Positions 16,895-24,426 of a stretch of 64,000 nucleotides of DNA are shown here, piece by piece (the stretch's first letter is position 1; each line of letters begins with the position of its first letter). Position numbers and translations under genes: made by a program. The notes beneath the pieces are model-generated. The model ran no database searches. It worked only from the letters and a program-made list of their open reading frames with translations, and was not told the DNA's origin. Source of the stretch: Paracoccaceae bacterium. Lineage in GTDB: Bacteria; Pseudomonadota; Alphaproteobacteria; Rhodobacterales; Rhodobacteraceae. The stretch spans positions 1 to 64,000 of the forward strand of contig JAIOYF010000016.1 of NCBI GenBank assembly GCA_021741245.1. Reading direction: 5' to 3'.

Positions 16895-17224
16895 ATGAAC
16901 CATAACAAGAAACTTTCGGATCTTGCAAAGACCATTCGGTCCAAGAATGCGGGCACCGACAAGATCACTTTCGACATCATCTTCCGCGAGCGCGAGACCT
17001 ATGAGATGGTCAAACGCTCAGGCGCGCTGACACGCGATAGCGTCTGCCATATCTTGAAGGTCGCACCCGAGCGCCTGACGGATTTTGTCGAATATGATCC
17101 GGCCTATGCCATCAAGTTCACCATCCTGCGGGTGCGCCCTTCGGGCAGTGCCGGAGATGGGGACATCTTTGGTGCACAGCAATATGCCCCCTTCCTCGAT
17201 CTCGAAGTGGACATTTCGGCCTGA
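16895..17224 (+). CDS. DUF4387 protein, partner of the AtuA-like protein
   Basis: A 109-residue protein (LSDLAKTIRSKNAGTDKITFDIIF...) of the DUF4387 family, which in other genomes is a small subunit or a C-terminal extension of AtuA-like proteins. It contains the conserved NAG and FDIIF elements and ends DLEVDISA. It follows the AtuA-like gene by 8 nt with GAGG upstream of the ATG at 16895; a TTG at 16883 is a less likely start. Function unknown; co-expression with the AtuA-like protein is nearly certain from spacing. Confidence 0.8.
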   Translation: MNHNKKLSDLAKTIRSKNAGTDKITFDIIFRERETYEMVKRSGALTRDSVCHILKVAPERLTDFVEYDPAYAIKFTILRVRPSGSAGDGDIFGAQQYAPFLDLEVDISA

Positions 17225-17236
17225 GTGCAGCGCAGA

Positions 17237-17255
17237 AAACCCTCGATCGGGGTTT
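17237..17255 (+). terminator. Possible terminator after the DUF4387 gene
   Basis: AAACCC-N7-GGGTTT hairpin, with CGATCG in the loop, 12 nt after the stop codon. The T-run is short, so this is only a weak intrinsic terminator. Confidence 0.35.
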
Positions 17256-17405
17256 GCTGTCAAAGGCATGTTGGTGGAAAATCGCTATACAAGGCGGGTG
17301 GTCGGTCAACCTTTGGGGTGACCCATCGCTCGCCGCACGGCGTTCATGGATGATCGACTGCCCCATGGAAAGACAGGTCTTTTGTCGATCAGGGTGGGGG
17401 GCAGA

Positions 17406-17617
17406 TCACACAGGGCGCCCATGCGGCATCCCCGCTTTGACCACACCGAAGGTCGTCAGCCGCAGAAACGACCCGCGCGCCATGCCGAACTCGGTTTCCG
17501 CCAGTGCCGGGATCACAGTGCGCATTAGGCCGATGGCAAGCCGACCAGCAGAACCTGGATCAGCTGATGCGTGAACTGCGCACGGTTTTCGCGGATGCCA
17601 AGGGGAAGCGCAGTCAT
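17406..17617 (-). pseudogene. MFS transporter N-terminal remnant, frameshifted
   Basis: The minus strand from the ATG at 17617 encodes MTALPLGIRENRAQFTHQLIQVLLVGL, then shifts frame and continues AIGLMRTVIPALAETEFG and ARGSFLRLTTFGVVKAG. Joined, this is the first membrane span and following loop of an MFS permease family whose members start in the same way. The sequence stops matching at about 17425, so at most 60 residues of a roughly 400-residue protein remain. Its ATG overlaps the stop of the sterol desaturase gene, so the two were an operon. Both are now broken. Confidence 0.6.
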
Positions 17618-18479
17618 TTCCCGGTCTCCGATCTGCTGTCCAGGGCCCCGCCATTGGCTGGGCCGCGCAGGGGCTGCAGCAGAATCCGGTCCAGCAACAG
17701 ATCGCGACGGGTGCGGAATTGTTCAATGCCGATCGTCATGCCGTCGTGGCCCGCCTTCAGCTGTGCCCTGTAGGTGCCCAGAAGCCGATCCCACCACGGC
17801 AGGTTGAAGCCGAAATTGCTGTTCGTCTCGGCCGGAATGACCGAATGGTGCACGCGGTGCATATCAGGTGTCACCATGACCCACCGCAGCACCCGGTCCC
17901 ACCCGGCAGGCAGGCGGATAGTGCCGTGGTTGAACAGCGCGGTTGCATTCAACAGCACCTCGAACAGCAGAACCGCCACGGCGGGGGCACCAAGGGCTGC
18001 AACCACCGCCAGCTTGATCACCATCGACAGCACAATCTCCACCGGGTGAAACCGCAGGCCGGTGGTCACATCAAACTCCAGATCGGCGTGGTGCATCCGG
18101 AGCAGCCGCCATAGTCCGGGAACCGCGTGGAACAGCACATGCTGCAGATAGATTGCCAGATCAGATCGAGCAGTAGGATCGACAGCAGGCCAGTCAGCCA
18201 CAGCGGCAGATCCAACGCATTGAAAAGGCCCCAGCCGCGTGCCTCGGCCATCTGCGCAAGGCCAACGGCGAGGATCGGGAATGTCAGCCTTAGGATGATG
18301 GTATCGACCACGACCAGAGCGAGGTTGTTGGTCCAGCGCAGAACGCGCGGGATCTCCTGCCGCCTGCGGGGGGCCGCCAGTTCCCAAGCCGCCATCGCCA
18401 CCAGCACGCCCAAAAACACGGCTGGGCGCAGCATCGGTTCGTTTACGAGGAGTGTCTTGGTCAGGGGCCTTGCCTTCAC
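17614..18479 (-). pseudogene. Sterol desaturase/fatty acid hydroxylase family, frameshifted by a 5-bp duplication
   Basis: The N-terminal half (two to three membrane spans, from LVNEPMLRPAVFLGVLVAMAAWELAAP to LLSILLLDL) and the C-terminal half (AIYLQHVLFHAVPGLWRLLRMHHADLEFD, HHSV, ETNSNFGFNLPWWDRLLGTYR) are in different frames. Together they hold the family's histidine motifs (QHVLFH, RMHH, MHRVHHS). The break lies at a tandem CAGAT-CAGAT at 18157-18166; removing one 5-bp unit restores the frame. The protein would be about 270 residues and membrane-bound. It is divergent from an ArsR-rhodanese gene, a common pairing in Rhodobacteraceae, and is now inactive unless the duplication is an assembly error. 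Confidence 0.7.
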
Positions 18480-18550
18480 GCTTGCAGGGTCTGCGGGAAC
18501 CGCTGAAATTCAAGTCATCTCTTGAATGATGGAATATCTGGAGCCCTCCC

Positions 18551-18994
18551 ATGTCAATCAGCCCCAAGGCCGCCCTGATGGAGGAATACGCGATGGTCGC
18601 CCACGCGCTTTCGGCGCCTGCACGGCTGATGTTGCTGGAACAGATCGCCCAAGGGGAACGCGGCGTGGAGGCGCTTGCCGACAAGACCGGCCTCACAATC
18701 GCCAATGCCTCGCAACATCTGCAGCACATGCGCCGGGCCGGGCTGGTCACCAGCCGCCGGGAGGGCAAGTCTGTGCTCTACCGGCTCAGCGACGCAAAGA
18801 CCCTTTCTCTGCTGGACATGATCGGCGTCGTGGCGGATCGCAATTTGGCACAGGTGGAGCGCATTTTGCGCGGCCTTTCAGATGGTGTAGATGCCCCAGA
18901 ACCCCTTACCCGCGCAGAACTGGCTGCACGATTGAAGGAAGGGTCCGTCACACTCTTTGATGTCAGGCCGCCTGATGAGTTTGCGATGGGCCAC
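18551..18994 (+). pseudogene. ArsR-family regulator with rhodanese domain, truncated
   Basis: Residues 1-95 are an ArsR/SmtB winged helix (MLLEQIAQGERGVEALADKTGLTIANASQHLQHM). A linker leads to the start of a rhodanese domain (LTRAELAARLKEGSVTLFDVRPPDEFAMGH), which is cut after about 148 residues where the sequence changes to the reverse complement of an nnrU gene. The missing part includes the rhodanese catalytic cysteine, so sulfur transfer is lost. The open frame continues into junk to 19141. The regulator normally controls the divergent desaturase operon, which is also broken. Confidence 0.7.
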
Positions 18995-19187
18995 AGGGTG
19001 CCCGGCCTGCGGCGGCGATCAGCCAGAACAGCACCACCAAGGATACGATGCCATAACCCGGAAAATACAGGCGGCGGCGGAACTTGCCGATCAGGATTTC
19101 ACGCAGGCCGCCAACTCTGGGCAGGAAATGCGACGCCTTGAAAACCACCAGCGCCAGCGCGAACTCTGCCCAGCCCGAAAGGATCAT
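18995..19187 (-). pseudogene. nnrU: NnrU-family membrane protein, truncated
   Basis: The minus-strand peptide MILSGWAEFALALVVFKASHFL ... RLYFPGYGIVSLVVLFWLIAAAGRAP has the first two membrane spans of NnrU, a protein needed for nitric oxide reductase expression or assembly in denitrifying Rhodobacteraceae. After GRAP, about 64 residues in, the sequence becomes the antisense of a rhodanese-domain gene; about two thirds of the protein is missing. Its ATG overlaps the stop of the preceding nor-cluster gene (ATGA), so it was the distal gene of the nor operon. Confidence 0.65.
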
Positions 19188-19408
19188 TGATCCGCCTTTT
19201 CCATCAAGCTGCGGATATGGCGGGCAAAGGCCCATGTGGTGGGCACACCCAGCATCGCGCCCCCCACGACCGACTGCATGGGTGTCAGCACCGGCCACCC
19301 GATCCACGACCAGATCAGCGAGGCAAAGAACACATTGACGGCCATCGCCCCTGCGCCAAACGGATAGAGGATCAGAAACAGACGCCTCACGCCTGACCGA
19401 GACGTCAT
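19184..19408 (-). CDS. Small two-span membrane protein of the nor operon
   Basis: A 74-residue protein (MTSRSGVRRLFLILYPFGAGAM...) with two hydrophobic segments (about residues 9-31 and 44-62) and charged ends. I do not recognise it with certainty; its size, topology and place after norD suggest a NorF-like or related accessory protein for nitric oxide reductase. The start at 19408 is chosen because its ATG overlaps the stop of the preceding 58-residue gene (ATGA), the spacing used through this operon; an ATG at 19426 is also in frame. Confidence 0.6.
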   Translation of the reverse strand: MTSRSGVRRLFLILYPFGAGAMAVNVFFASLIWSWIGWPVLTPMQSVVGGAMLGVPTTWAFARHIRSLMEKADQ

Positions 19409-19581
19409 CTGCGACTGACCAGCCATTGCACCGCAACCAGCGCCACCAGCAGCAAAAATGATGCGGCGAGGTAGCTGATTTCGGCTTGCTCCGTCTGCGG
19501 TTGCGGGATCGGGCGTTGAAAGGTTTCAGCGGCGGCAAAGGCGGGTGTCAGGATGGCGAAAAGGATCAGGGGCAGGCGCAT
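19405..19581 (-). CDS. 58-residue exported/membrane protein after norD
   Basis: A short protein starting MRLPLILFAILTPAFAAAETFQRP: residues 1-18 form a signal peptide or signal anchor, followed by a proline/glutamine linker (RPIPQPQTEQAE) and one membrane span (YLAASFLLLVALVAVQWLVSRR). It starts 1 nt after the norD stop and overlaps the next gene by 4 nt, so it is certainly translated in the nor operon. Similar short ORFs sit at this position in other Rhodobacteraceae nor clusters; function is unknown, plausibly an assembly or stability factor for NorCB. Confidence 0.65.
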   Translation of the reverse strand: MRLPLILFAILTPAFAAAETFQRPIPQPQTEQAEISYLAASFLLLVALVAVQWLVSRR

Positions 19582-19582
19582 G

Positions 19583-21463
19583 TCAGCTCTCCAGTATCAA
19601 GGATCGGTAGATGTCCGGCAGGGCGCGGCCAAGCCGGGCGGGATCGGGCAGCAGGGTGAAACCTGCCCGGCCAAAGATGCGGGCGAACCAATCCTGCCCG
19701 TCGGCATCCACGATCACGCCATGCACTGCGTGGCCCATGCGGCGGGCCTCACGCACGGCCATGTGGCTGTCTTCGATGCCGTGCGTTCCCTCGTAGTGGT
19801 CAAGGTCGTTGGGCTTGCCATCGGTTAGCACCAAAAGCAGTTTGCGCGCCGAAGGCTCTGTCGCAAGTTGGGCCGTGACGTGGCGGATCGCGGCCCCAAG
19901 GCGCGTGTAGTGGCCGGGGATCAGGCCGCCGATGCGGGCGGTGACCTCGGGCGTGACCCGGCCCTCAAACCCTTTGCAGCGGGTCAGGAACACCCGATCG
20001 CGGCGCAAGGATGAAAACCCCCAGATCGCCAGCCTGTCGCCTGCGGCGTCAATCCCGCCCGCAAGGGCCGCCAGCGACTCGCGCATGGTGTCGATGACGC
20101 TCCGGGTGCCAACCACGGATTCAGTGGAGCGTGAGCAATCCATCAAAATTGCCACCGACAGGTCGCGTTCCACATTGCGCAGATTGCGAAAGATGCGGTC
20201 GCTGCCTTGGCCCGTGGCGCGGATGGCCACTTGGGCTGCAATCAACGCGTCAAGATCAAGCTCTGCGCCCTCCACTTGCCGGGGCAACAGGATGCGGCGG
20301 GGGTGCAGGGCCTGAAACTGCTGCCGGACGCGGGCCATCAGGCGCGGGTCGGGGGCAAAACCCTCGCCGGGGGTGGCATCGGCCTCCAGCACGCGGGTGT
20401 GGTCGGGCATATAGGAACGGGCGCGGTGGTTCCATTCGGGATAGGTGAAGATGTCGGACAGACGTTCGTGGTCGGCATCCTGCGGCGCAAGATCAAGGTG
20501 CAGGCGCAGACGGGTGGCGGCGCGTTTGTGGTGCTTGGTCAGGGCGATATGGTCCTGATCCTCGGCCGCTTTCTGGGCGTTTTCCAGATCGTCATCGTCG
20601 GTCGCGCGGTTCAGGCCCATGCTTTCAACCCATGAGAAGATGGATTCAAAGCGGTGCATGATGAAACTGTCGGTGCGGTTGGCCTGCTCGTTATCCTCGC
20701 GCTTGCCCTGTTTGCGGGTATTGGTCGCAAGACCGGGCGGTGCGTTGATTGCATCCTCTGCCGCGGTTGCTGACAAGCCCGGTGCGGCGCGGTCCAACCG
20801 CAGCCAGATCGGCAGCGGCGGCAAAGGGGCATAGCCACGCGGGGCGGGGCCGGGGGCGGCGTGCAGCAAGGTTTGCCCTTTCAGCAATGCTTGCGCGCAT
20901 TCGGCCAGCAGACCTTCGGTGGGCGAGGCGGCGAATTTTGCCAAAGCGCCGCGCAAATGCACGCAAAATTCGGCATGGCGCGCGCGCAGGCCGGGGCAAA
21001 GCCCAAGCGCGCGGGCTGTGGCCTTTTCCATCGCCGCAAGATGCGCCATGTCCGCCGCCACGGGATCTTGTGGTGCCGGATAGGGCACCGCCACCGCCGC
21101 CAGCGCGGCCAGCCACAGAAAGCCTGCGCGGTTCAGATCAGCGGTTGGAAAGGCATCCATCACTGGCGGCAGGCGCAGGGTTATGCCGTCAAACGTCGCC
21201 ACATGCTCCATCTCCCGCGCCTCGGCCAGTTGCGCGCCGATCCCGCGACGATGACGCGAGGCGGTGGCGGGGCTGGCGGCAATCTCTACCCCCGCAGCCC
21301 CGCCAAGCGCGCGGAACAGCAGCAGCACACTGGGGTGAACCGATTCCAGCGCAACCGCGCTTTTGGCATATCCTGCCACCGGAGCCAGACGTTGGGCCAC
21401 CCCGTGCCAGAGGTTGCCCATCGTCTCTTCCGGGTCCATCAGGTCTTTTGCGTGCAGGGCCAT
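19583..21463 (-). CDS. norD: Nitric oxide reductase activation protein NorD
   Basis: A 626-residue protein with a C-terminal von Willebrand A domain; the metal-ion-dependent adhesion site reads ILMDCSRSTES (DxSxS) near residue 440, with a later LVLTDGKPNDLDHYEG. The N-terminal two thirds is helical and alanine-rich. NorD works with the AAA+ protein NorQ as a chaperone pair that inserts the non-heme iron FeB into NorB. The gene lies 3 nt after norQ. No membrane span is apparent; it is expected at the cytoplasmic face. Confidence 0.9.
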   Translation of the reverse strand: MALHAKDLMDPEETMGNLWHGVAQRLAPVAGYAKSAVALESVHPSVLLLFRALGGAAGVEIAASPATASRHRRGIGAQLAEAREMEHVATFDGITLRLPPVMDAFPTADLNRAGFLWLAALAAVAVPYPAPQDPVAADMAHLAAMEKATARALGLCPGLRARHAEFCVHLRGALAKFAASPTEGLLAECAQALLKGQTLLHAAPGPAPRGYAPLPPLPIWLRLDRAAPGLSATAAEDAINAPPGLATNTRKQGKREDNEQANRTDSFIMHRFESIFSWVESMGLNRATDDDDLENAQKAAEDQDHIALTKHHKRAATRLRLHLDLAPQDADHERLSDIFTYPEWNHRARSYMPDHTRVLEADATPGEGFAPDPRLMARVRQQFQALHPRRILLPRQVEGAELDLDALIAAQVAIRATGQGSDRIFRNLRNVERDLSVAILMDCSRSTESVVGTRSVIDTMRESLAALAGGIDAAGDRLAIWGFSSLRRDRVFLTRCKGFEGRVTPEVTARIGGLIPGHYTRLGAAIRHVTAQLATEPSARKLLLVLTDGKPNDLDHYEGTHGIEDSHMAVREARRMGHAVHGVIVDADGQDWFARIFGRAGFTLLPDPARLGRALPDIYRSLILES

Positions 21464-21466
21464 GGC

Positions 21467-22264
21467 TCAGCCGTACACGCTGGCGATGACGTCGCGCAGC
21501 GCCTGCGCCACGTCAGGTTCGTCCGTCAACGGCTCTACCACCGCCGCCTGCAAGGCGCGTTCGATGGGCATCCCGCCTGCAATCAACGTGGCGGCGTAGA
21601 TCAGCAGGCGGGTGGAAACTCCTTCTTCCAGATCCATCCCCGACAGCGCCCGGATATGCCCGGCCAGCCGCACCAGTGGTGCCACGCGCCCCTCGTCCAG
21701 ACCGCTTTCGCGCGCGACAACTGCGGTTTCCGTGGTGGGGTCGGGAAAGCCAAAGGTGATCGACAGGAACCTCTGGCGGGTGGAGGGTTTCAACCGTTTG
21801 AGGATATTCTGGTAACCGGGGTTATAGCTGGCCACCAGCATGAAGCTGGGCGGGGCCACCAGTTCCTCGCCCGTGCGGTCGATCATCAGGGTGCGGCGGT
21901 TGTCGGTCAGCGGGTGCAGCACTACGGTCACATCCTTGCGTGCCTCGATCACCTCATCCAGATAGCAGATCGCGCCTTCGCGCACGGCGCGGGTCAGCGG
22001 GCCATCGACCCATTCCGTCGCCCCGCCGCGCAGCAGATAGCGCCCGATCAGGTCGGCGGCCGACAGGTCATCGTGGCACGCGACCGTATAAAGCGGGCGG
22101 CCAAGACGCGCCGCCATATGCTCGACAAACCGCGTTTTGCCGCAGCCGGTCGGCCCCTTCAGAAGAAGGGGCAAACCGTTGGCATGAGCTGCCTCGAACA
22201 GGGCGACTTCCTGTGCAACAGGGCGATAGAACGGCGCCATACGTTCTGGGGCCAAGGCGTTCAT
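21467..22264 (-). CDS. norQ: Nitric oxide reductase activation ATPase NorQ
   Basis: A 265-residue MoxR-type AAA+ ATPase with Walker A GPTGCGKTRFVEHMA near residue 37, Walker B ICYLDEVIEA, and a sensor asparagine in LVASYNPGYQ. It partners the von Willebrand protein NorD to load the active-site iron of NorB. Its ATG overlaps the norB stop (ATGA). Length and motifs are typical for NorQ/CbbQ/NirQ proteins. Confidence 0.92.
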   Translation of the reverse strand: MNALAPERMAPFYRPVAQEVALFEAAHANGLPLLLKGPTGCGKTRFVEHMAARLGRPLYTVACHDDLSAADLIGRYLLRGGATEWVDGPLTRAVREGAICYLDEVIEARKDVTVVLHPLTDNRRTLMIDRTGEELVAPPSFMLVASYNPGYQNILKRLKPSTRQRFLSITFGFPDPTTETAVVARESGLDEGRVAPLVRLAGHIRALSGMDLEEGVSTRLLIYAATLIAGGMPIERALQAAVVEPLTDEPDVAQALRDVIASVYG

Positions 22265-23613
22265 GATACCTCTCCCACCGGTTCCGGCATCGTGTTCGGG
22301 GTGATCACCTCACGCCGCACCACGATTTGGGCGTAAATGAATAGGAGCGCGCCGAGCACAACGGCGATACCGGCCCCAAACCGCATCATGTAGAACAGGC
22401 CAAGCTGATCTTGCACGTCCATATAGTAGTCGCCCACGATCCGTTGCATGTGGGTCTGAATGGTGCCAGCAAAGGTCAGCACAAAGGTCATGAACGCCAT
22501 GCCCCCCGTCATCAGCCAGAACGACACCATGTTCAGCACCTGATTATAGGGCGCGCGTCCCCGCAGCAGTGGCATGGCATAGGTGATGATCGCCAGATTC
22601 ATCGCCACATAGGCCCCGTAAAAGGCAAGGTGGCCGTGGGCGGCGGTGATCTGCGTGCCGTGGGTGTAGAAGTTCACCCCGTGGAAGGTGTGCAGAAAGC
22701 CCCAAACCCCTGCGCCAAAGAACGCCACAGTGGCCGAGCCAAGCGCCCAGAGGAGCGCCGCCTTGTTGGGGTGATTGCGCCGCCCCTTCCAGACCATGAT
22801 GAAAGCAAAGGACATCATCGCAAAGAACGGAACCACTTCGAAGGCCGAAAAGATGGAACCGGTCCACTGCCAGTATGCTGGAAGGCCGATCCAGTAGAAG
22901 TGGTGGCCGGTGCCAAGGATGCCGGAAAACAGTGCGGTGGCAACGATGACATAAAGCCACTTTTCCACCACCTCGCGGTCAACCCCGGTCAGCTTCAGCA
23001 TCAGGAAAGCGAGGATCGCGGCCATGACCAGCTCCCACGTGCCTTCGACCCAGAGGTGGACGACGAACCACCAGTACATCTTGTCGAGGCTGAGGTTGTC
23101 GGGGTTGATGAAGGCAAAGATCCACAGAAGTGACAGAAGCCACAGGCCGGTCAGCAAGACGCCGGTGATCGCGGTCTTGCGCCCTGCCAGCACGGTCAGG
23201 GAAATGTTGATCAGAAAGATCACCGCCGCGACAAGGATGCCAAACTTGACCCAAAGGGGTTGCTCCAGAAACTCGCGGCCCCCGTGGATCCCGACAAGAT
23301 AGCTGCCGACCGCGCCAAGGGTGCCAACGACAAGGATGATCAGCTGCAGATAGGCCAGCTTGACCGACCAGATTTCCCGCTCGGATTCCTCTGGCACAAG
23401 GAAATAGGCCGCGCCAAAGAACCCCAGCAGCAGCCAGACGATCAGCGCGTTGGTGTGGATCATGCGGATGATGTTGAACGGCAGCACCGTCGACAGCGTA
23501 TTGGGCGAGACGTAGATCCAGCCCGCCAGCAGCCCGCCCAGCACCTGAATGCCAAACAGGCCCATCGCGACCATGAAGTAGGCGTAAGCCACCTTTTGTG
23601 ATTGATATTTCAT
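22261..23613 (-). CDS. norB: Nitric oxide reductase large subunit NorB
   Basis: A 450-residue protein with twelve predicted membrane spans, homologous to heme-copper oxidases. It carries the low-spin heme histidines (MIHTNALIVW and GAYVAMNLAII regions), the FeB/heme b3 site in LWVEGTWELVMAAILAF and HHFYWIGLPAYWQ, and conserved glutamates. NorCB reduces two NO to N2O at the periplasmic side using electrons from cytochrome c or pseudoazurin. The gene starts 9 nt after norC. The protein is full length for a cNor-type enzyme. Confidence 0.93.
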   Translation of the reverse strand: MKYQSQKVAYAYFMVAMGLFGIQVLGGLLAGWIYVSPNTLSTVLPFNIIRMIHTNALIVWLLLGFFGAAYFLVPEESEREIWSVKLAYLQLIILVVGTLGAVGSYLVGIHGGREFLEQPLWVKFGILVAAVIFLINISLTVLAGRKTAITGVLLTGLWLLSLLWIFAFINPDNLSLDKMYWWFVVHLWVEGTWELVMAAILAFLMLKLTGVDREVVEKWLYVIVATALFSGILGTGHHFYWIGLPAYWQWTGSIFSAFEVVPFFAMMSFAFIMVWKGRRNHPNKAALLWALGSATVAFFGAGVWGFLHTFHGVNFYTHGTQITAAHGHLAFYGAYVAMNLAIITYAMPLLRGRAPYNQVLNMVSFWLMTGGMAFMTFVLTFAGTIQTHMQRIVGDYYMDVQDQLGLFYMMRFGAGIAVVLGALLFIYAQIVVRREVITPNTMPEPVGEVS

Positions 23614-23622
23614 GTCTTTCTC

Positions 23623-24075
23623 CTAGCCCGCGTCCGTGGGCGGCCAGTCTTGGGTGTCTGTCTGATCGGCCCACCGCAAGAACTCGGCCAGGGCGCGCAT
23701 CTCTTCCGGGGTGATCTCGAAATGCGGCATCTGCCGCCGCCCCTCGATGCCGCTCGGCTGCGCGGCCATCCAGCCGTCCAGCACCTCATAGGCGGTCTCG
23801 GGGTCGTCCAGCACGCCCCAGCGGGTCATCACGTTGCCCAACTCAGGCGCGAAATAGGCACCCTCGCCATGCAAGGTGTGGCAGTTGATGCAGCTGTGAC
23901 GCTCCCACACATGCTTGCCAAGGATCACCTCGGGCGTGAGTGGCATTCCAGCGGTGGAAACCCTAACGACGTAAAGGTGCGAGTGGATGGTCATGGCGAC
24001 GAACACGATGATGAAAAACAATGATCCACCGTAAAAGATGTTCCTAGCCCGTGATTTCGTAAGGATCTCTGACAT
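23623..24075 (-). CDS. norC: Nitric oxide reductase cytochrome c subunit NorC
   Basis: A 150-residue membrane-anchored c-type cytochrome. One N-terminal span (FYGGSLFFIIVFVAMTIHSHLYV) is followed by a periplasmic domain with the heme site CINCH (Cys62, Cys65, His66) in CINCHTLHGEGAYFAPELGN and a methionine ligand candidate in GRRQMPHFEI. It delivers electrons to NorB. It heads the nor operon; a TTG-N8-CAA dyad at 24138-24151 sits 63-76 nt upstream of its start, a good place for an Nnr/Dnr-type activator. Confidence 0.93.
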   Translation of the reverse strand: MSEILTKSRARNIFYGGSLFFIIVFVAMTIHSHLYVVRVSTAGMPLTPEVILGKHVWERHSCINCHTLHGEGAYFAPELGNVMTRWGVLDDPETAYEVLDGWMAAQPSGIEGRRQMPHFEITPEEMRALAEFLRWADQTDTQDWPPTDAG

Positions 24076-24137
24076 TGGGTCGGTCCTGGCGATGGTTGCA
24101 GATCATACCGTTCTAGACAGGCAAGAACCGGCAGACG

Positions 24138-24151
24138 TTGTTCCAGCACAA
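24138..24151. promoter_or_regulatory. Nnr/Dnr-type box of norC (and divergent DUF1858 gene)
   Basis: TTGTTCCAGCACAA within the larger dyad GTTGT-N6-ACAAC has the TTG-N8-CAA layout of Crp/Fnr-family sites. Its centre is about 69 nt from the norC start, the same distance as the matching box before nirK. Confidence 0.65.
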
Positions 24152-24213
24152 CGACATGGGGCGATGGCATGGGTAGGTGTCAGCAACGGCACGCCAGCCG
24201 ATGCGGAGGCACA

Positions 24214-24426
24214 ATGTTCGGCCCAAGGATGGACGACCCCGATCTGCCGCTGCGACTGCTGTTTTCGCATTGGCCCGCAACAGCGACCGTTTTCCTGTCG
24301 CATCGCATGCTCTGCTTTGGGTGCCCGTTTGCACCATTTCACACGGTGATTGACGCCTGTGCCGAATACGGGCTGGACGAGTCGCTTTTTCGCGCCGAAT
24401 TGCGCGCGGCTGCGTTCAGGACATAG
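24214..24426 (+). CDS. DUF1858 (hybrid-cluster-associated disulfide) protein
   Basis: A 70-residue cytoplasmic protein with the family core DDPDLPLRLLFSHWPATATVFLSHRMLCFGCPFAPFHTVIDACAEYG. The CxxC pair in MLCFGC is the redox-active element. Members are found near nitrosative-stress and denitrification genes and as domains of hybrid-cluster-linked proteins; a role in NO or thiol chemistry is likely but unproven. GGAGG lies 5 nt before the ATG at 24214. It diverges from norC and shares its regulatory box, and its last 88 nt overlap the 3' end of the convergent regulator gene. Confidence 0.75.
   Translation: MFGPRMDDPDLPLRLLFSHWPATATVFLSHRMLCFGCPFAPFHTVIDACAEYGLDESLFRAELRAAAFRT

Noticed and set aside
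19184-19408. Assignment of the 74-residue protein as NorE
   Set aside because: NorE is a cytochrome-oxidase-subunit-III-like protein of about 170 residues; this one is far too short and has two spans only.
20861-22336. A 491-codon plus-strand open frame
   Set aside because: It is antisense to norD, norQ and the end of norB, which have unambiguous motifs.
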